DNA of 64,000 nt from Struthidea cinerea (taxonomy: Eukaryota > Chordata > Aves > Passeriformes > Corcoracidae). The notes under the pieces are model-generated. The model saw nothing but the letters and a program-made list of their open reading frames with translations. It did no database searches and had not been told where the DNA came from. Of the stretch, positions 1-11,572 are shown piece after piece; position 1 is the stretch's first letter; each line of letters starts with the position of its first letter. The stretch lies in NCBI GenBank assembly GCA_013397865.1, contig VZTI01002343.1:1101444-1165443 (forward strand), given 5' to 3'. The translations under genes and the position numbers were made by a program.

Positions 1-3000
1 GTAAGTGTGCAAATAACTCCATGTTGCAAGTGGTAGAGACCTGTTTCTCAAAGGATGTGACTGGGCTTCCCAATTCCTAGGTGCAGGTATGCTTGCTGGG
101 CTTACCTGGCGGTAAAAGAGAGGGATGCAAGGACAAGGAATTGCTATAGATGTTCTCCGTCTGGATGACGAGGGGAGTCTGAGGCCTCCTGTGGAGCATG
201 CTGACATTCAGATTAGCTGCAGCTACTGCCTCCGTTCAGTGCAATGGACACATGAATCCAGTGGCTGGGCTCTGAGGACCTGAGCTAAACAACAGCCTCT
301 CAGCACTCTGCAGAAGGTATTTTCATGGTTTTGAGCAAGTCACTCAGTCTTTGTGCTTCAGATTCCCATCTTTCTATTTTGGAGAGGTGATGGGAAGATA
401 CACACACACAGGTTTACCTTGCACTTGTGTGAGGACCTCAGTCCCTTATGGTGTAGGGATCAAGAGTCCCTGTTAGGAGATCCTAGTGCAGCCATCTCCA
501 CGAGAATTCTGGCCCTGGTGCCAGCTCATGACACATCTTTATAGGAAGGAGCATGACACTGGGCAATAAAGAAAAATCTTCCTATTAAGATAGATGTTCT
601 TTCCATACAAATTAGTGTTGCTTTATGTCCTAAGACATAAACCCTTCTGTTGCTTTATTAACAACTTTTCACAAATATCTTCTCCACCAGATCCTTTAGC
701 TAATCCTTTCCCTGCTACCCCACCCCAAATTTCTAATACAACTATGGTTCTTTGACAAATTCCAGTCGAATGTTAGAATTTACAATGGACAAAGGGAAAT
801 TTGTTTATTTATTTATTTATTATTGTTTAGTGATAGAGTTCTCTCCCCAAGTCTTTATATTATAATTAAGAGCAAACAGGAAAGTTTGGTTCAATTTTTG
901 TCTGACTCCTGCTTATTTTTAATGCCTCTGTTAAATTCTTCCTAAAGAAAGCTTTCACAGTTGCTACATATTACTCTCCTGCAGAGATCTTTTTCATCTT
1001 TGATTCTTCTTAAATTCTTTTTCACACTTCATGTGTAATCAGTAACTTCCTACAGAGGTGAGGTTGACAGGTGCTGGCCCAGTGTTGTAAATACGTTAGA
1101 CCAATGAATGAATAGTGGCACATAAATATATTTTTGAGTTATTTTCCATTACAGTCCCTTAACATTCTTGTGTTTCCATTGTGACTAGATTTTGGACTAA
1201 GATTTACAGCAGAGCATTGCAGTTGTGCTGAAGCTTGGAAACCACTAGAAAACCATGTCTGAGGAAGTTGTATAGTGAACTTGGCAGAACACAAATTATT
1301 CAACTTCTAAAAACAAAGGAATCTTTAGAAACACACAACCACTGACTAGTTAGGCTCTCACTGCCAAAGGCTATTACTAGATATTTTGGACAAGGATTCT
1401 TAAAGAAGAGAAAAGAAACAGAAAGTCAAAGGGAGAATTTTAATTTCCTTCAATGTCTTCTGAACCAGAAATTCAAATACAGACTGGACATTAAAAAATA
1501 TATATATATATATATCAACTATCTAATAAAAAATTCTCCTCCTTACAAGGTTTCACTTTGCTTTTATTTAGCACTTGGATAGTTTTAGTTTTAAATGCCA
1601 TGATCAGCTTTGAGAAGTGCAAAATAAAACTGTAGCATTTGTAGGTCTTCAATTAGAGTAATTACTGCACCATCTTTTTGTGAAACTAAGGTAATTAGGG
1701 TCTTAGAAAAAATTATGGAACAATATAGAATAAGGTCATAAGCAGGTGGAATAATACTCTGGATGAAGTACTTGAAGCACTGTGACAGTTGCAATACATT
1801 ACCACATGTAATGGTAACGAGCAGGCACGTTGTGATTTAATGGGTGACTTCTAAAGAAAATGCCACAGTCAGGTCAATTAGTCCAACATTTCCTAACATC
1901 CCACTGATTCATTTCTTCACCTGTGAGTATCAGAGAAATTGAAAGTGTTGCACATTTAAATAGCTCTCCACTAATTTGATTCTTTTGGGCTCCTCATGGT
2001 ACCTTTTATTCCATTTTGGTCATTTAGAAACAATGTTCTACAAGAACACAAAGGAACATGGATTCACAGATGAGCTGTTATTTCAGTATGACAGCATGTG
2101 GGAGGAAAAGTGCATTCAGATTGCAGACAAAATATAAGGTATGTAAGGTTACATCTCCTGCTTTGTTCAGGTTTTTCTCAGGAAAGGAGTGTGGAGAATA
2201 GCTGCCACTGTTGGTGCTGAAGGCACCAGGGAAGTGCAGTCCTGAGATCTCCAGCCAATATTTCAGGCATTTCCAGTGATCTGGCCACTACCCTTTTTTC
2301 CCTGCCATCTCTCATTCATGAAAGGAATCTGGGGCACTTGGAATGTCCTTTCCTGACTGCCCACTAGAGGTGGGCTGAGCTGGTTTAACTGTGATCTTAG
2401 GCTCACAAATCCCACGAGAGATTTGGGGATTGCTCTCCGTAGCCTATAATAGCAGTGGGCTTGTTTATATAGGAAATTATTCAGAAACAGATATTGAGGT
2501 AGTGCAAATTCACACTCTGCATAAATCTGCTTTAACTTGCAAGTCTGCACAAGCCTTTATGCTCTATTATCTAAGTAAAGGTGATAACTGGTTTGAAATC
2601 AGCAAAGTAAAAGCTCCCCAACCAAAAAAGCAAAAAGGAAACCAGGCTTTGAACAGGAGATACATTTAAAGAAACAGCTACTTTTTCCCAGTGGGAGATC
2701 TGAGCTGCTGGTTCACACTTAAGGTGTGAGGACCAGCATGATGCCATGCTCTGCACAGGTAAGTGTTACCAGAGGCAGTATTGATGTCCTACTGCAGCAC
2801 TGGCCTCCTCTTGATGACTTAACACAATAAAACATTGTTCTCAGGCAGTGTGTGTCCAGGGGTGAGGTACCTTTGCTTGACATGCTGTTGTGCAGTACAT
2901 AGTTCATTAACTAACCCTTCCCCTTTGCACTGACCACAAGAGGTCTTTTGGGGGCTCCTGTCACACTTGCTGAAAGCAGTCCACGAACTAAGCTGCAGCA

Positions 3001-3585
3001 CAAACAGGATCTTTCTTCTATCTCTTAGCCTGTATGTGCTCTAAAATCTCTTCTGAAACTGGACAAAAATGTGGCATGAAATTTTCCTTGATTAAAAATA
3101 GACTTGTGAACATCTGCAGTAGGTGTATATGAGTAAGACAGCAGCAGTAAATTGTTCTGCTGCCAATTGTGATTTTATTGCGAGTCCTCCCTAGAAGCTG
3201 CTTTTCTCTGGAGCTCTAAGAGAGAAATCTCCAATTTTACATAAAAATAGGTTTCTAGCTGGAATCTAAAGAAAGTTTTATACATAAAATGCTATACAGG
3301 AGGTTGAAAACCAGAAATTAGGCAAAAAGAAACCCATAATACTTTTACTACACTGTCAAGATTTTAATAAAAATCTTATGATTATACAGTGGAAGACATT
3401 TACCCCAAATTTCAAACATTCTGGGTTAGCAACACTGAAATTGCCTCTATGGTACCTATTTCAAGATCACTGAGTACCTTCAAGTCTTCCTCCTACTGAT
3501 TTACAACAGCTTCAAGTGTTTAAAAAGATTTTAGAAATCTTTAGTCTGACTTCCAAAATTTTTGGATGAACAGTCAGCTGTCCAA
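1..3585. other. Intergenic sequence, no gene seen
   Basis: AT-rich unique sequence. It holds a short TTTA microsatellite at about 802-823 and a TA microsatellite at about 1499-1515. Open frames here are under 100 codons, lack domains and overlap on both strands. I see no exon pair, repeat family or RNA gene. Confidence 0.6.
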
Positions 3586-3915
3586 ATTTCATAGAATACA
3601 GGTTGTAAGGGGGCCTCAGGGATCATTTCATCCAACTTTTCTTGACAAAAGCATGTTCTAGACAATATGTCCCAGCACCCTCTTTCTTAAGAGTCAAACA
3701 CTGGGGAATTCAACACTTTCCTGGGGAAATTACTCCAATGACTGATTTGTCTCATTCTGAAAAATTTTTCTCTTGTGTCTAATTAGAATCTCCCCAGAAT
3801 GAACTTGTACCCATTATCCTTCATCTTTTCTGTGTGACTCCTTGCTAAAAGGGAGTCTCCATCTTCCTCATAGCCACTCATGTCTTGCAAAACATCACAG
3901 TACCTTTAAGAGAAA
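3586..3915 (-). mobile_element. Old CR1 LINE 3' fragment
   Basis: Reads as a reverse-oriented CR1 3' end. It opens with a decayed form of the ATAGAAT...GGGGCCTCAGGGATCAT tail, continues through sequence matching the CR1 pol C-terminal region (for example TGTACCCATTATCCTTCATC), and ends near the part encoding the last residues. It is strongly diverged with no open frame, so it is an old insertion. Identification is from pattern memory of avian CR1. Confidence 0.65.
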
Positions 3916-6900
3916 ACACTTGAATGACCCCTTACTTTACTGATGAATATGGTGCTGTGCTTGAACTGAAGCCCTTTTTGCAAAGCCTGAGACAGACTTC
4001 AGGTGATGTGACATTTGAGGGGACACAGTGCTGTCCTGCTGCAGCATCCCTCCAGGGCTTAGGCAATGAAGAGCGCTGTTGCTCTGGCTGTAGAGCAGAT
4101 TTATAGCTTAATTCACATGCTGGGCCATCTTCACACATGGCAGTAAGAGGTTCAGAGTGCCTACTGACCTGTTTTCCAGGTTTTGGAACTATAGAATGAG
4201 ATAGGACTAGAAAAGCTGTGCTATAAATGTATACCCTGCAAAAAGGTCACTGCACTTAAGTAGACTAGGATGAAAGCCAATTTTTTGTCCCACTCTTGTT
4301 GCACAAGCATTGAGAGGTCATAGGACTTATAGGCTTGCCATATCTGTGACAGACTGGGAGTGCTTTTCCTCTTGACGAGAGGAGTTCAGGATATCTTTTG
4401 GGACCACAATCGGCCTTTGGCTCTACAAGGTTGATGGCAAAGAGCAACACCCCGTTTAGTCCTACTTCACTGAAAAAAGTTGATGAAAAAGCAACGTAGA
4501 GACACAGAATAATGAAGAATTTTAATTCTACTGGAAGTGGTGGAGGAACTCAAATTACAGCTTGTATTTTGGTTTGAAAGTGGTATAGGGCTGAGTTTTG
4601 GAAAGATGTCATTCCTCTTCCCTAATGTCTCTCCAAAGCCACTAGAGGGCCCCAAAGCCCACCTTAACAAATTGTCTTTGGCATTTTTGAAAAGACCCTA
4701 GACAGACGTGAACGTGTTTTCCAGAATTCTTGTGCTTTCTCATTTTGCTACTATCAGAGGAATGTGTAGGGTGAAAACAATCACAAGAAAATAAGGATTT
4801 GGGGAAGAAGATACCTTGAAGGGTGGCATCACCAGTGACTTCTATCCACCAAGGATTTGCATGGCTTTCTGGAGTTTGGTGGGAGTGGTATCAGCAGCAC
4901 CTGGATTTCACCCGTGTCTTTTCTATTTCATGAGACAGACATATGTGTAGTGGAGTCTCTGAGAGTGCACAGGAGGCTTTTGATTTTAGAAATCAAAATT
5001 GAAGATGTTTGCCATATGTTAAACCTCACCTTAAGCCTTACTTCCAAGCTTGTCTTTCGGTTGTGGAGGAGTGAAGCAGCCGGGTTATGCTTGCTGTTGA
5101 GTGTGAGTTATAAACAGGGTGAGTTCTTCAGCAAACAAGAAAAGGCTCCTTTTGAACAATGTTTCTTTCTCCTTTTGGAGTTGAATGTGGAGGGCAGCAA
5201 TGCTGTTCTGCTCTGCATTTGTGGATGTATCTGAGCAAAGAACTTCTGGGCTTTTGGTCATCCTGAAGAAGAATACTTCCTTGTGCTCTGTCTCCTTGCA
5301 GTCCAGAGTAACAACCAGATCTTTGGAGGTGTTCAGACACATGCAAAGTTTAAAAATAACTCCAGAAATTTTTCCTTTTTGTTCCTTTTCTCACTTGCTT
5401 TTCCCATTCCCTTTAATTAAATTAGCCTGCCACCTAACGTACCATGGGCTTGATTTGAGACATTTAGATAAATATGGGTAAAATTATGTTAAATTTTTGC
5501 CAGCCCTCTCAGGACTGAAAGTGAAGCTGGATCATATGAAGAGACAATATGTCATTGGGACCAACCATTCACTCGCTTCTGTCCTGGGAGAGTTTGAAAT
5601 GTTGGGCACTGAAATACAAAAATGTCATCATAAATTTTATGGCTTTTGCTGAAACACTTATGATTTGATGGATGATAGCTAGAGCAACTGACTTCACAAT
5701 CCAGAGAGGACAAAAAGGGTTCCAATAACAAAATACCAGAATTGCCAGAAACCTTCCTAAAATACTTTGCCTGTGACATACAAGGAAGCATACTGCAATG
5801 TGGGCTGGCCCTATTGGCATTTGCTTTAAATGACCTCCATCATATCAATGACCCTTCCATCCCAGACTAAAGAGCAGCTGTTCAGAATGACCTCTGTTAT
5901 CCACTTAATACCCTGTGCCTACTCTGCCCTGTCTTTTCAAGGGCTGTCAATGGATACAATTTAGTCATAAACTATGTGTTTTCCTTTAGAGATAATTTTG
6001 CCTTTCCAGAAATGAATTAGACATTTGCATAAGAAGTAGCATTTGAGACACATGCTGTTGGCTGTATGGCTGTTGGGCTAGTGAGTTCCAGAAACATTTT
6101 TCACTAAATCTAAAGGTAAATGACTAAAATATATTATGCAGGTCATGTCTGAGAAGTATTCATTTATCTCAATCACAAAAGAAGTCTGGATGACTTCATG
6201 GGGTGTATATTATATATATCTACTTTTTGACAAGATGAATCCCACCTGTGCTGTCAGTGTCATCATGCAAATCTTGTAATCGTTTGTGCTAAATTACCAA
6301 GTACAGTCTCTGTGCTGCATATGTGGCACCTGGAGAGAGAAAAGCTTACCCTGCAGGCAGCTTTCAACACATACAGGAGCTTGAGAGACACTGCAGCTTC
6401 CAGGAATGATCAGGTAGAGTTCAGTTATTCCAAAGGAGGTCACTTTCCCAGCCTGGGACTCTGGAGATGCAGCTGCGGGATCTCTTTAGGCACTGTGTGA
6501 ACAGGTGTAGCCAAGCTTCTGCTTGAGGAAAGCCTCACCAAAGGGCTTTGGCTCAAGGGTAACACACTTCTGTGCCCTGAGCACCTTCATGGGTTGCATG
6601 CTGGGGCCTTTCTCAGCCCCACCTGCCAGCAACCTTCTGGGAGTGAAGAGTGTGCTCTTCACAGCAGCCTTACTTGGGACACAGCATGAGAGGAGGGTGA
6701 CATCCAATGGAAGGATGGAGAAAGAGGGCTCTGGTAAATAAGTTAAAATACACCATCATTCTTCAGGGTGTAGATAAACTCAGTCTTTGCTTTCTTTTTT
6801 GGTCTCCTACTGCAGATGTTTCGCTTGTGTTATGAACGAATGTTATATTCTTAAAATAATGAAGTTTTCTATTAAGGAGTGGTTCGAATTAACAGTAATT

Positions 6901-7500
6901 CGAATTTTATTTTTTTATTTTCTTTAAGAGGGCATAAATGGAACTATAAAATTCTTTATAGTATTTTAATTCCTTTCATAAGCGTATTTTGGGTCTTGAG
7001 GGATGTTCATAACAAATATGTGCTAGTTCCAAGTACCTTTCTTCTTAAAACCCTTGTGTTTTGGGACACAGCCAGACAGGATGACAGAATACATATTATT
7101 TTTATAGCTTATACGTCGGGTTGCCAGAATGAAGAATGTTTTATCCTAGTGAGAAAATTAAACATTCCTGTCTAATTTAAAAAAGGAGTTGTCTGAAGGA
7201 CTTGCTGTAAGCCTTTATATGCTTTCAGGATCTTCTTCCTGTTCATTAGGAACTGTTCTGTATTCTTTTGCAATCAGCTCTCATCATTTATTGCGTCATT
7301 TCAATTGTAAGTGGTTTAAAAATGCCTAAAAAAGACCTGTGGACAGATAGTGTGTTAATTGGATGGGGAAGAGGAAGGTGTTCTTGAAGTGAGGCATTAT
7401 ACGCCGTATAAAATATCTCTGGGCAAGATACTGCAGTTTAGTGGCTGGTTCTAAGGTTCATTCAATATTGAAAGAGGAGTAAGAATTCCTTTCAAGCAAT
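3916..7500. other. Intergenic sequence, no gene seen
   Basis: Unique AT-rich DNA. A 98- and a 125-codon frame (4857-5481, plus strand) have no domain, splice context or codon signature and are treated as chance. A perfect 9-bp inverted repeat lies at 6883-6904. No repeat family is recognised. Confidence 0.55.
6883..6904. repeat. Perfect 9-bp inverted repeat with 4-nt loop
   Basis: TTCGAATTA and TAATTCGAA flank ACAG. It could form a short hairpin. No flanking feature gives it a role. Confidence 0.7.
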
Positions 7501-7513
7501 GGTTGTCTGTTGA

Positions 7514-7551
7514 GTTTTTTTTTTTTTGTTGTTGTTTTTTTTTTTTTTTTA
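7514..7551. repeat. Poly-T low-complexity run
   Basis: Two T runs separated by GTTGTTG, about 38 bp in total. This is simple sequence, perhaps the relic of a retrotransposed A tail on the minus strand, but no attached element is recognisable. Confidence 0.75.
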
Positions 7552-7875
7552 AATAATGCTGCTGGGAAATTTAGGAAAAAATAGAAATTAATTTAATTTA
7601 AAAAAAAAGAGAAGACTTGCATTCTCAGAAAAAAGAAAATTTTCTGAAATAGAATTTATCTCACCCTCCTTTGGGCTTTGGGCTAATGAATAATAACATA
7701 TTCTGCTGACAAAAGGTGACTTTAGAAATATGATATCATCACAATTAAATCTTGCTGACTGATCCCATGCAGTTAGCAGGACACTCATGACAGCCTCATA
7801 CAAATTACCCTTCTCCTTGAATTTCAGATCCAATTTATGTTTCTTTTTATTATTTCTGTCATTGTCACTATCTCC

Positions 7876-8262
7876 AGCACTGGTGAGAAACACCTGGAGT
7901 ACTGGGTCCAGTGCTGGGATCTCAAGTAAAGGAGAAAGAGGGACATACAGGAACCAAGTTGAACAAAAGAGCATGAAAGGATGGGTGCATCTGACATGGG
8001 AGTGTCCGAGGCAGCTGAGATTGTTAAACCTAAAGGTAAGATGTCTCCAGAGGGATCTCAGCAATGTGTATAAATATCTGATGAACAAGAGTAAGGAAGA
8101 GGCATCCTGGCTAATCTCAGAGGTTCTCAGTGACAGGAGAGGAGTGGGCACAAACTGAAATACAGGAGACTCCCTCAGAACACAGGAAAATACCTTTCTA
8201 CAAGGAGGGTGATTGAACTCTGGCACAGGTTGCCCAGAGAGGTTGTGAAGTATCCATTCTTT
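7876..8262 (+). mobile_element. CR1 LINE fragment, outer copy, left part
   Basis: Plus-strand sequence follows the CR1 pol 3' region: ACACCTGGAGTACTGGGTCC near the start, then CAATGTGTATAAATATCTGA, GGGCACAAACTGAAATACAG and GGCACAGGTTGCCCAGAGAG. It has many indels and no coding frame. It stops at about 8262, where a second CR1 is inserted, and resumes at about 8405. The antisense frame of 212 codons over this stretch is a by-product. Confidence 0.8.
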
Positions 8263-8404
8263 ATTAGCCTGGAGAAAGGAGGCTCAGGGGTGACCTTATC
8301 ACTCTCTATAACTCCCTGAAAAGAGGGTGTAGCCAGCTGGGGGTTGGCCTCTTCTCCCAGGTCTCCCAGATCTCAGAGGTCTCTTCCAGCCTAATTGATT
8401 CTGT
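8263..8404 (+). mobile_element. CR1 LINE 3' end nested inside another CR1
   Basis: A short 5'-truncated CR1 begins with TAGCCTGGAGAAAGGAGGCT and AGGGGTGACCTTATCACTCT, skips internally near 8365, and ends in the CR1 tail CCAGCCTAATTGATTCTGTG. The flanking sequence on either side is continuous in the outer CR1, so this copy inserted later. The exact edges are uncertain by several bases. Confidence 0.7.
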
Positions 8405-8495
8405 GATATTCCAAATCCATCTGAACATGATCCTGGACAGCTTTCTCAAGATGACCCTACCTGAGCAGGGGGGTTGCACTAGCCCATCTCACGCC
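8405..8495 (+). mobile_element. CR1 LINE fragment, outer copy, right part
   Basis: GATATTCC...CCATCTGAACATGATCCTGG and CCTGAGCAGGGGGGTTG continue the outer CR1 interrupted at 8262. The very 3' tail is missing or decayed past about 8495. Confidence 0.75.
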
Positions 8496-8765
8496 TCAGC
8501 TCTTCTGTTCTTCTGCCACTGTTTCTGCAGTTTGACAAGAGCCAGGACAGGCTGTGGCTGAGCAGCCTCAGTGCTGCTTAGTTTATATGCAGGCTTGAGC
8601 TTCTGAAAAAGGCTTTATGTCAAATTACAGACTGAGAAAGAGATTTCTTCATTTCCACAGTGAAAGAGAGCCAGAGAGCAGAATGGACAAAACATACATC
8701 CAGACTGAAGCCCTGTACATTAAAAGCCATAATGCCTAATCTAAATGAATTAGTAGTAAAATAGG

Positions 8766-9065
8766 ACCTTCAGAGGCTGTGTAGTCTGTCTCTTTGTCCC
8801 TAGGCGGAGTTAAATGTACCTAAATCATTACTGGCAACGTTTCCAGTCATTAATGATCCTTACTGTTAGAAAGGGCTCCTTGATATCTACGTGAAAGTTC
8901 AGCAACTGTTGGCCCTAGAATCCCATTAATGTGTCTTTTTGCCACACTGATCATTGAGCAGAGTTTGCAAGACTGCTGCCATTCCCTCCTCAGGCTTTTC
9001 TTCTCCAGGCTGAACAAACCCTTCAATTCTGGCCACCTTTTCTCACTAAAGACACAGGAGAAAGT
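8766..9065 (-). mobile_element. Ancient CR1-like fragment
   Basis: In reverse orientation it shows the CR1-type tract TCCTTACTGTTAGAAAGGGC and, further on, CTCAGGCTTTTCTTCTCCAG followed by GCTGAACAAACCC, in the order expected for an old CR1 3' region. It is heavily diverged, so subfamily and ends are uncertain. Confidence 0.5.
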
Positions 9066-9069
9066 CACG

Positions 9070-9415
9070 GGAGACTTTGAATCCAAAGAGTGGCACATGC
9101 CTGCAGGTTATCTGCCTAGTCAAAGTGCTACCAAATGAATTCCCTGGCACTCTCAGGCTGACCCTTGAAAACAGCCCCGATGTGATGTGTGGCATGTACT
9201 GAAGAAAATGATCTTGCAAATGCACTTAGAGGCTTTTGGAACATTTTATCGAGACTAAAAGCAGTGTTTAGGTCAATCCATATGTGCCTAAATGAACCCA
9301 GTGTTCCCCACGAGCAAAGATGGACACAGGGTGTCTAGTCCCTGGTGTCACTGGGCTTTCAGCCTTGTCAGGTAATGCCTGAGCTTTGGGACAGCAGGTT
9401 TACAACTGAGATTCT
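9070..9415. other. Intergenic sequence, nothing recognised
   Basis: Unique sequence between the ancient CR1 and a GC-richer patch. No frame, repeat or RNA signature. Confidence 0.5.
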
Positions 9416-9715
9416 TTGATAACTTCCTGTGTGGAGGAGCTCATCTCCCTCCCGGGGAGCGCTGGGAGAGCTGCCTTCTGCTCCGGGCACTCAGCTGCGC
9501 TGCCAGAGCTCGGGAAACCTCTTGTCCCTGGGGGCATCATCGGCACCGCAGCACAGCTGAAATGCACTCACCCAGAGAGGGCACTGAGGTTAAGCAAGTT
9601 CACAGAGCGCTGTAATGCCCCAAAGCCATGCCCTTTTCAGCCCCGATGGGAGCAGAGACGGCATTAGCAAGCACTTGAGGCATTTTCTCTGCTACCTCAG
9701 AGCACCAGGTAAACC
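9416..9715. other. GC-richer patch of unknown role
   Basis: About 300 bp with clearly higher GC and several CpGs (for example GAGCTCGGGAAAC, CATCATCGGCACCGC) inside AT-rich desert, including an 83-codon plus-strand frame without any domain. It could be a regulatory element, an exon of a non-coding RNA (it ends in CACCAG/GTAAAC, a donor-like site at about 9707-9714) or a transposon relic. I cannot choose between these. Confidence 0.3.
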
Positions 9716-11542
9716 TTTGCCTCCAACCACGACGATCTGCCTGAAGAAAGCGGTAGAAAGCAAATGGATAAATACTAGTTAAAATAGGAAAGAGAGTAGG
9801 CGAAAATTACTCCACATCATGCCCTCTCCTCCTAGCCTGGTCAGGCAGTAAAGACCTTGAAAGATGGATTTTACTTCCGTGTATATTACAGTACAAAGCT
9901 GAAGGAGTTACGGATGCACTAAATTCAACACAAGCAATTCAACTTTCCCCCAGGAACAGCACTATTTGCCCAGAGACAACTTAAAAAATAAGAAGAGATA
10001 AGCCTTATATGCTGAGTTAATGAAATCTGTAGCTTCTATAAACATAATAGGGCTAGAAACAATAAACCAAGAAAACTGGTAAGAATTTGCAGTCACAAAA
10101 AAAGTTGCTGCTATGGGGAATAACAAGGAACAAGAGTCTGCTCTTATAAAAGTCTCTGCAAATTTTTTTTTTCACTCATTTCACTTTGAAAACACCTTGA
10201 GAAATAATATAAGGTATATTCTGACATTAAAATTCTGCAAAATGAATAGAAATTCACAATACTTTTCAGTGCCACCTAATCTGTATTTTTATTCAAGTGA
10301 ACTCACGGAATAATAACAGATAAAAGAGGAATCAGGCCCAAAGTACTGAAGTGGATAAAATAATTTAAATGCAAAGTGTAGTCTGTTAAAAGTAGAGTGC
10401 ACATTTATATGTTCAGAAATGTACTGATGCTTTCAATCTCTCTCACATATTACTGAAGTATGAACTACTTTACTCACAATGTTGTAGTCTAATTCTTTTG
10501 TCAAACTCCATTGATTTTAATAAGATATCACTGTTGTAATAAGGTGCAGAATTAGAAATTAAAATGTTCTAATGCAAGCATTTGCTTTTACAGATCTGTT
10601 TCAGATGTCCTTGATTACGCTTTGCTGTGGTCTTTGAAATCACCTTCCAAGTCCACTCTGTGGAGACTACAGTGTTATTCCCAATCTCTTTGGGAGATGC
10701 TGTTTCCAGGAATTGATGAGGCCCCTAAGGCAGTTTGCAAAGTTTGCATTTCTCATGATACCAAACACATGGGCTGTTTGTGGGTATCACAACAGTACTA
10801 GCTTCTGGCAGAAGGACTAAGTAGAACTTCTTATTGTCTGCTTTGACCCACTGTTATGAGCCCCGACAACAAAGGTGCAAGATCACCTACGAATGCAAAA
10901 GACAAATAGACTTGATAGCTCAAGAGAGTGAAAATTATTTGAGAAAGGTTAGGGGTTTGAGCTATGTTTAAGATGTATGGGTTTACAGTTCTCTCTGGCA
11001 GAATGTCAATTGTAATACATTTATAACTTGAGGGAAAAAAAGCAAAATATCATTTTTCAGCAGTTTGACAAATGAGACATTGTGGAAAACTGTTTATCCT
11101 AGAACAGAAAAAGCCCAGGAAGCTTCTGTCACAGACCATGGACTTTTCAAACCATGATCACCTCACTTGCAGTGGCTGATTAAGCCGCATTTGGGACCAT
11201 CATCAGCTTAATTTTGATTTCCTTTATCACTGTTTTACAAAGACCAGAGCTGGGTGAAGGTTAGAAAACAGATTTAATTAGTTTTTTTGGATAAAGTTGT
11301 TATGCCTGTGCTTTTTATTAGGAATCATATCTACTATCTGTTTCCCTCAATAGCCAGAGGGTAAAAGAGATAAGCAATGAGTAGGTCTGAAAGAATATGG
11401 ATTTGTATGAACAAGAATATAGAAACAGAATTATAGGGCATGTTCTGAGGGAAAAATGTAAAAAAATGGCTTGGGAAAAAAAATGAAAGTAAAAAGATAC
11501 TGAGATATTTTGTGAACTTCTGTTATTTTGCAGGCTTGAAAC

Positions 11543-11572
11543 AAATTAACCCTTTGTCACAAGGGTTAATTT
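11543..11572. repeat. Perfect 12-bp inverted repeat, 6-nt loop
   Basis: The arms 11543-11554 and 11561-11572 are exact reverse complements (core TTAACCCTT / AAGGGTTAA) around a TGTCAC loop. No neighbouring feature explains it. Confidence 0.75.

Noticed and set aside
7588..8226. 212-codon minus-strand frame
   Set aside because: Over much of its length it is the antisense of a decayed plus-strand CR1. No domain.
9560..9630. MIR-like SINE (GAGGTTAAGCAAGTTCACAG)
   Set aside because: The match to the MIR core is short and partial. No flanking MIR sequence follows.
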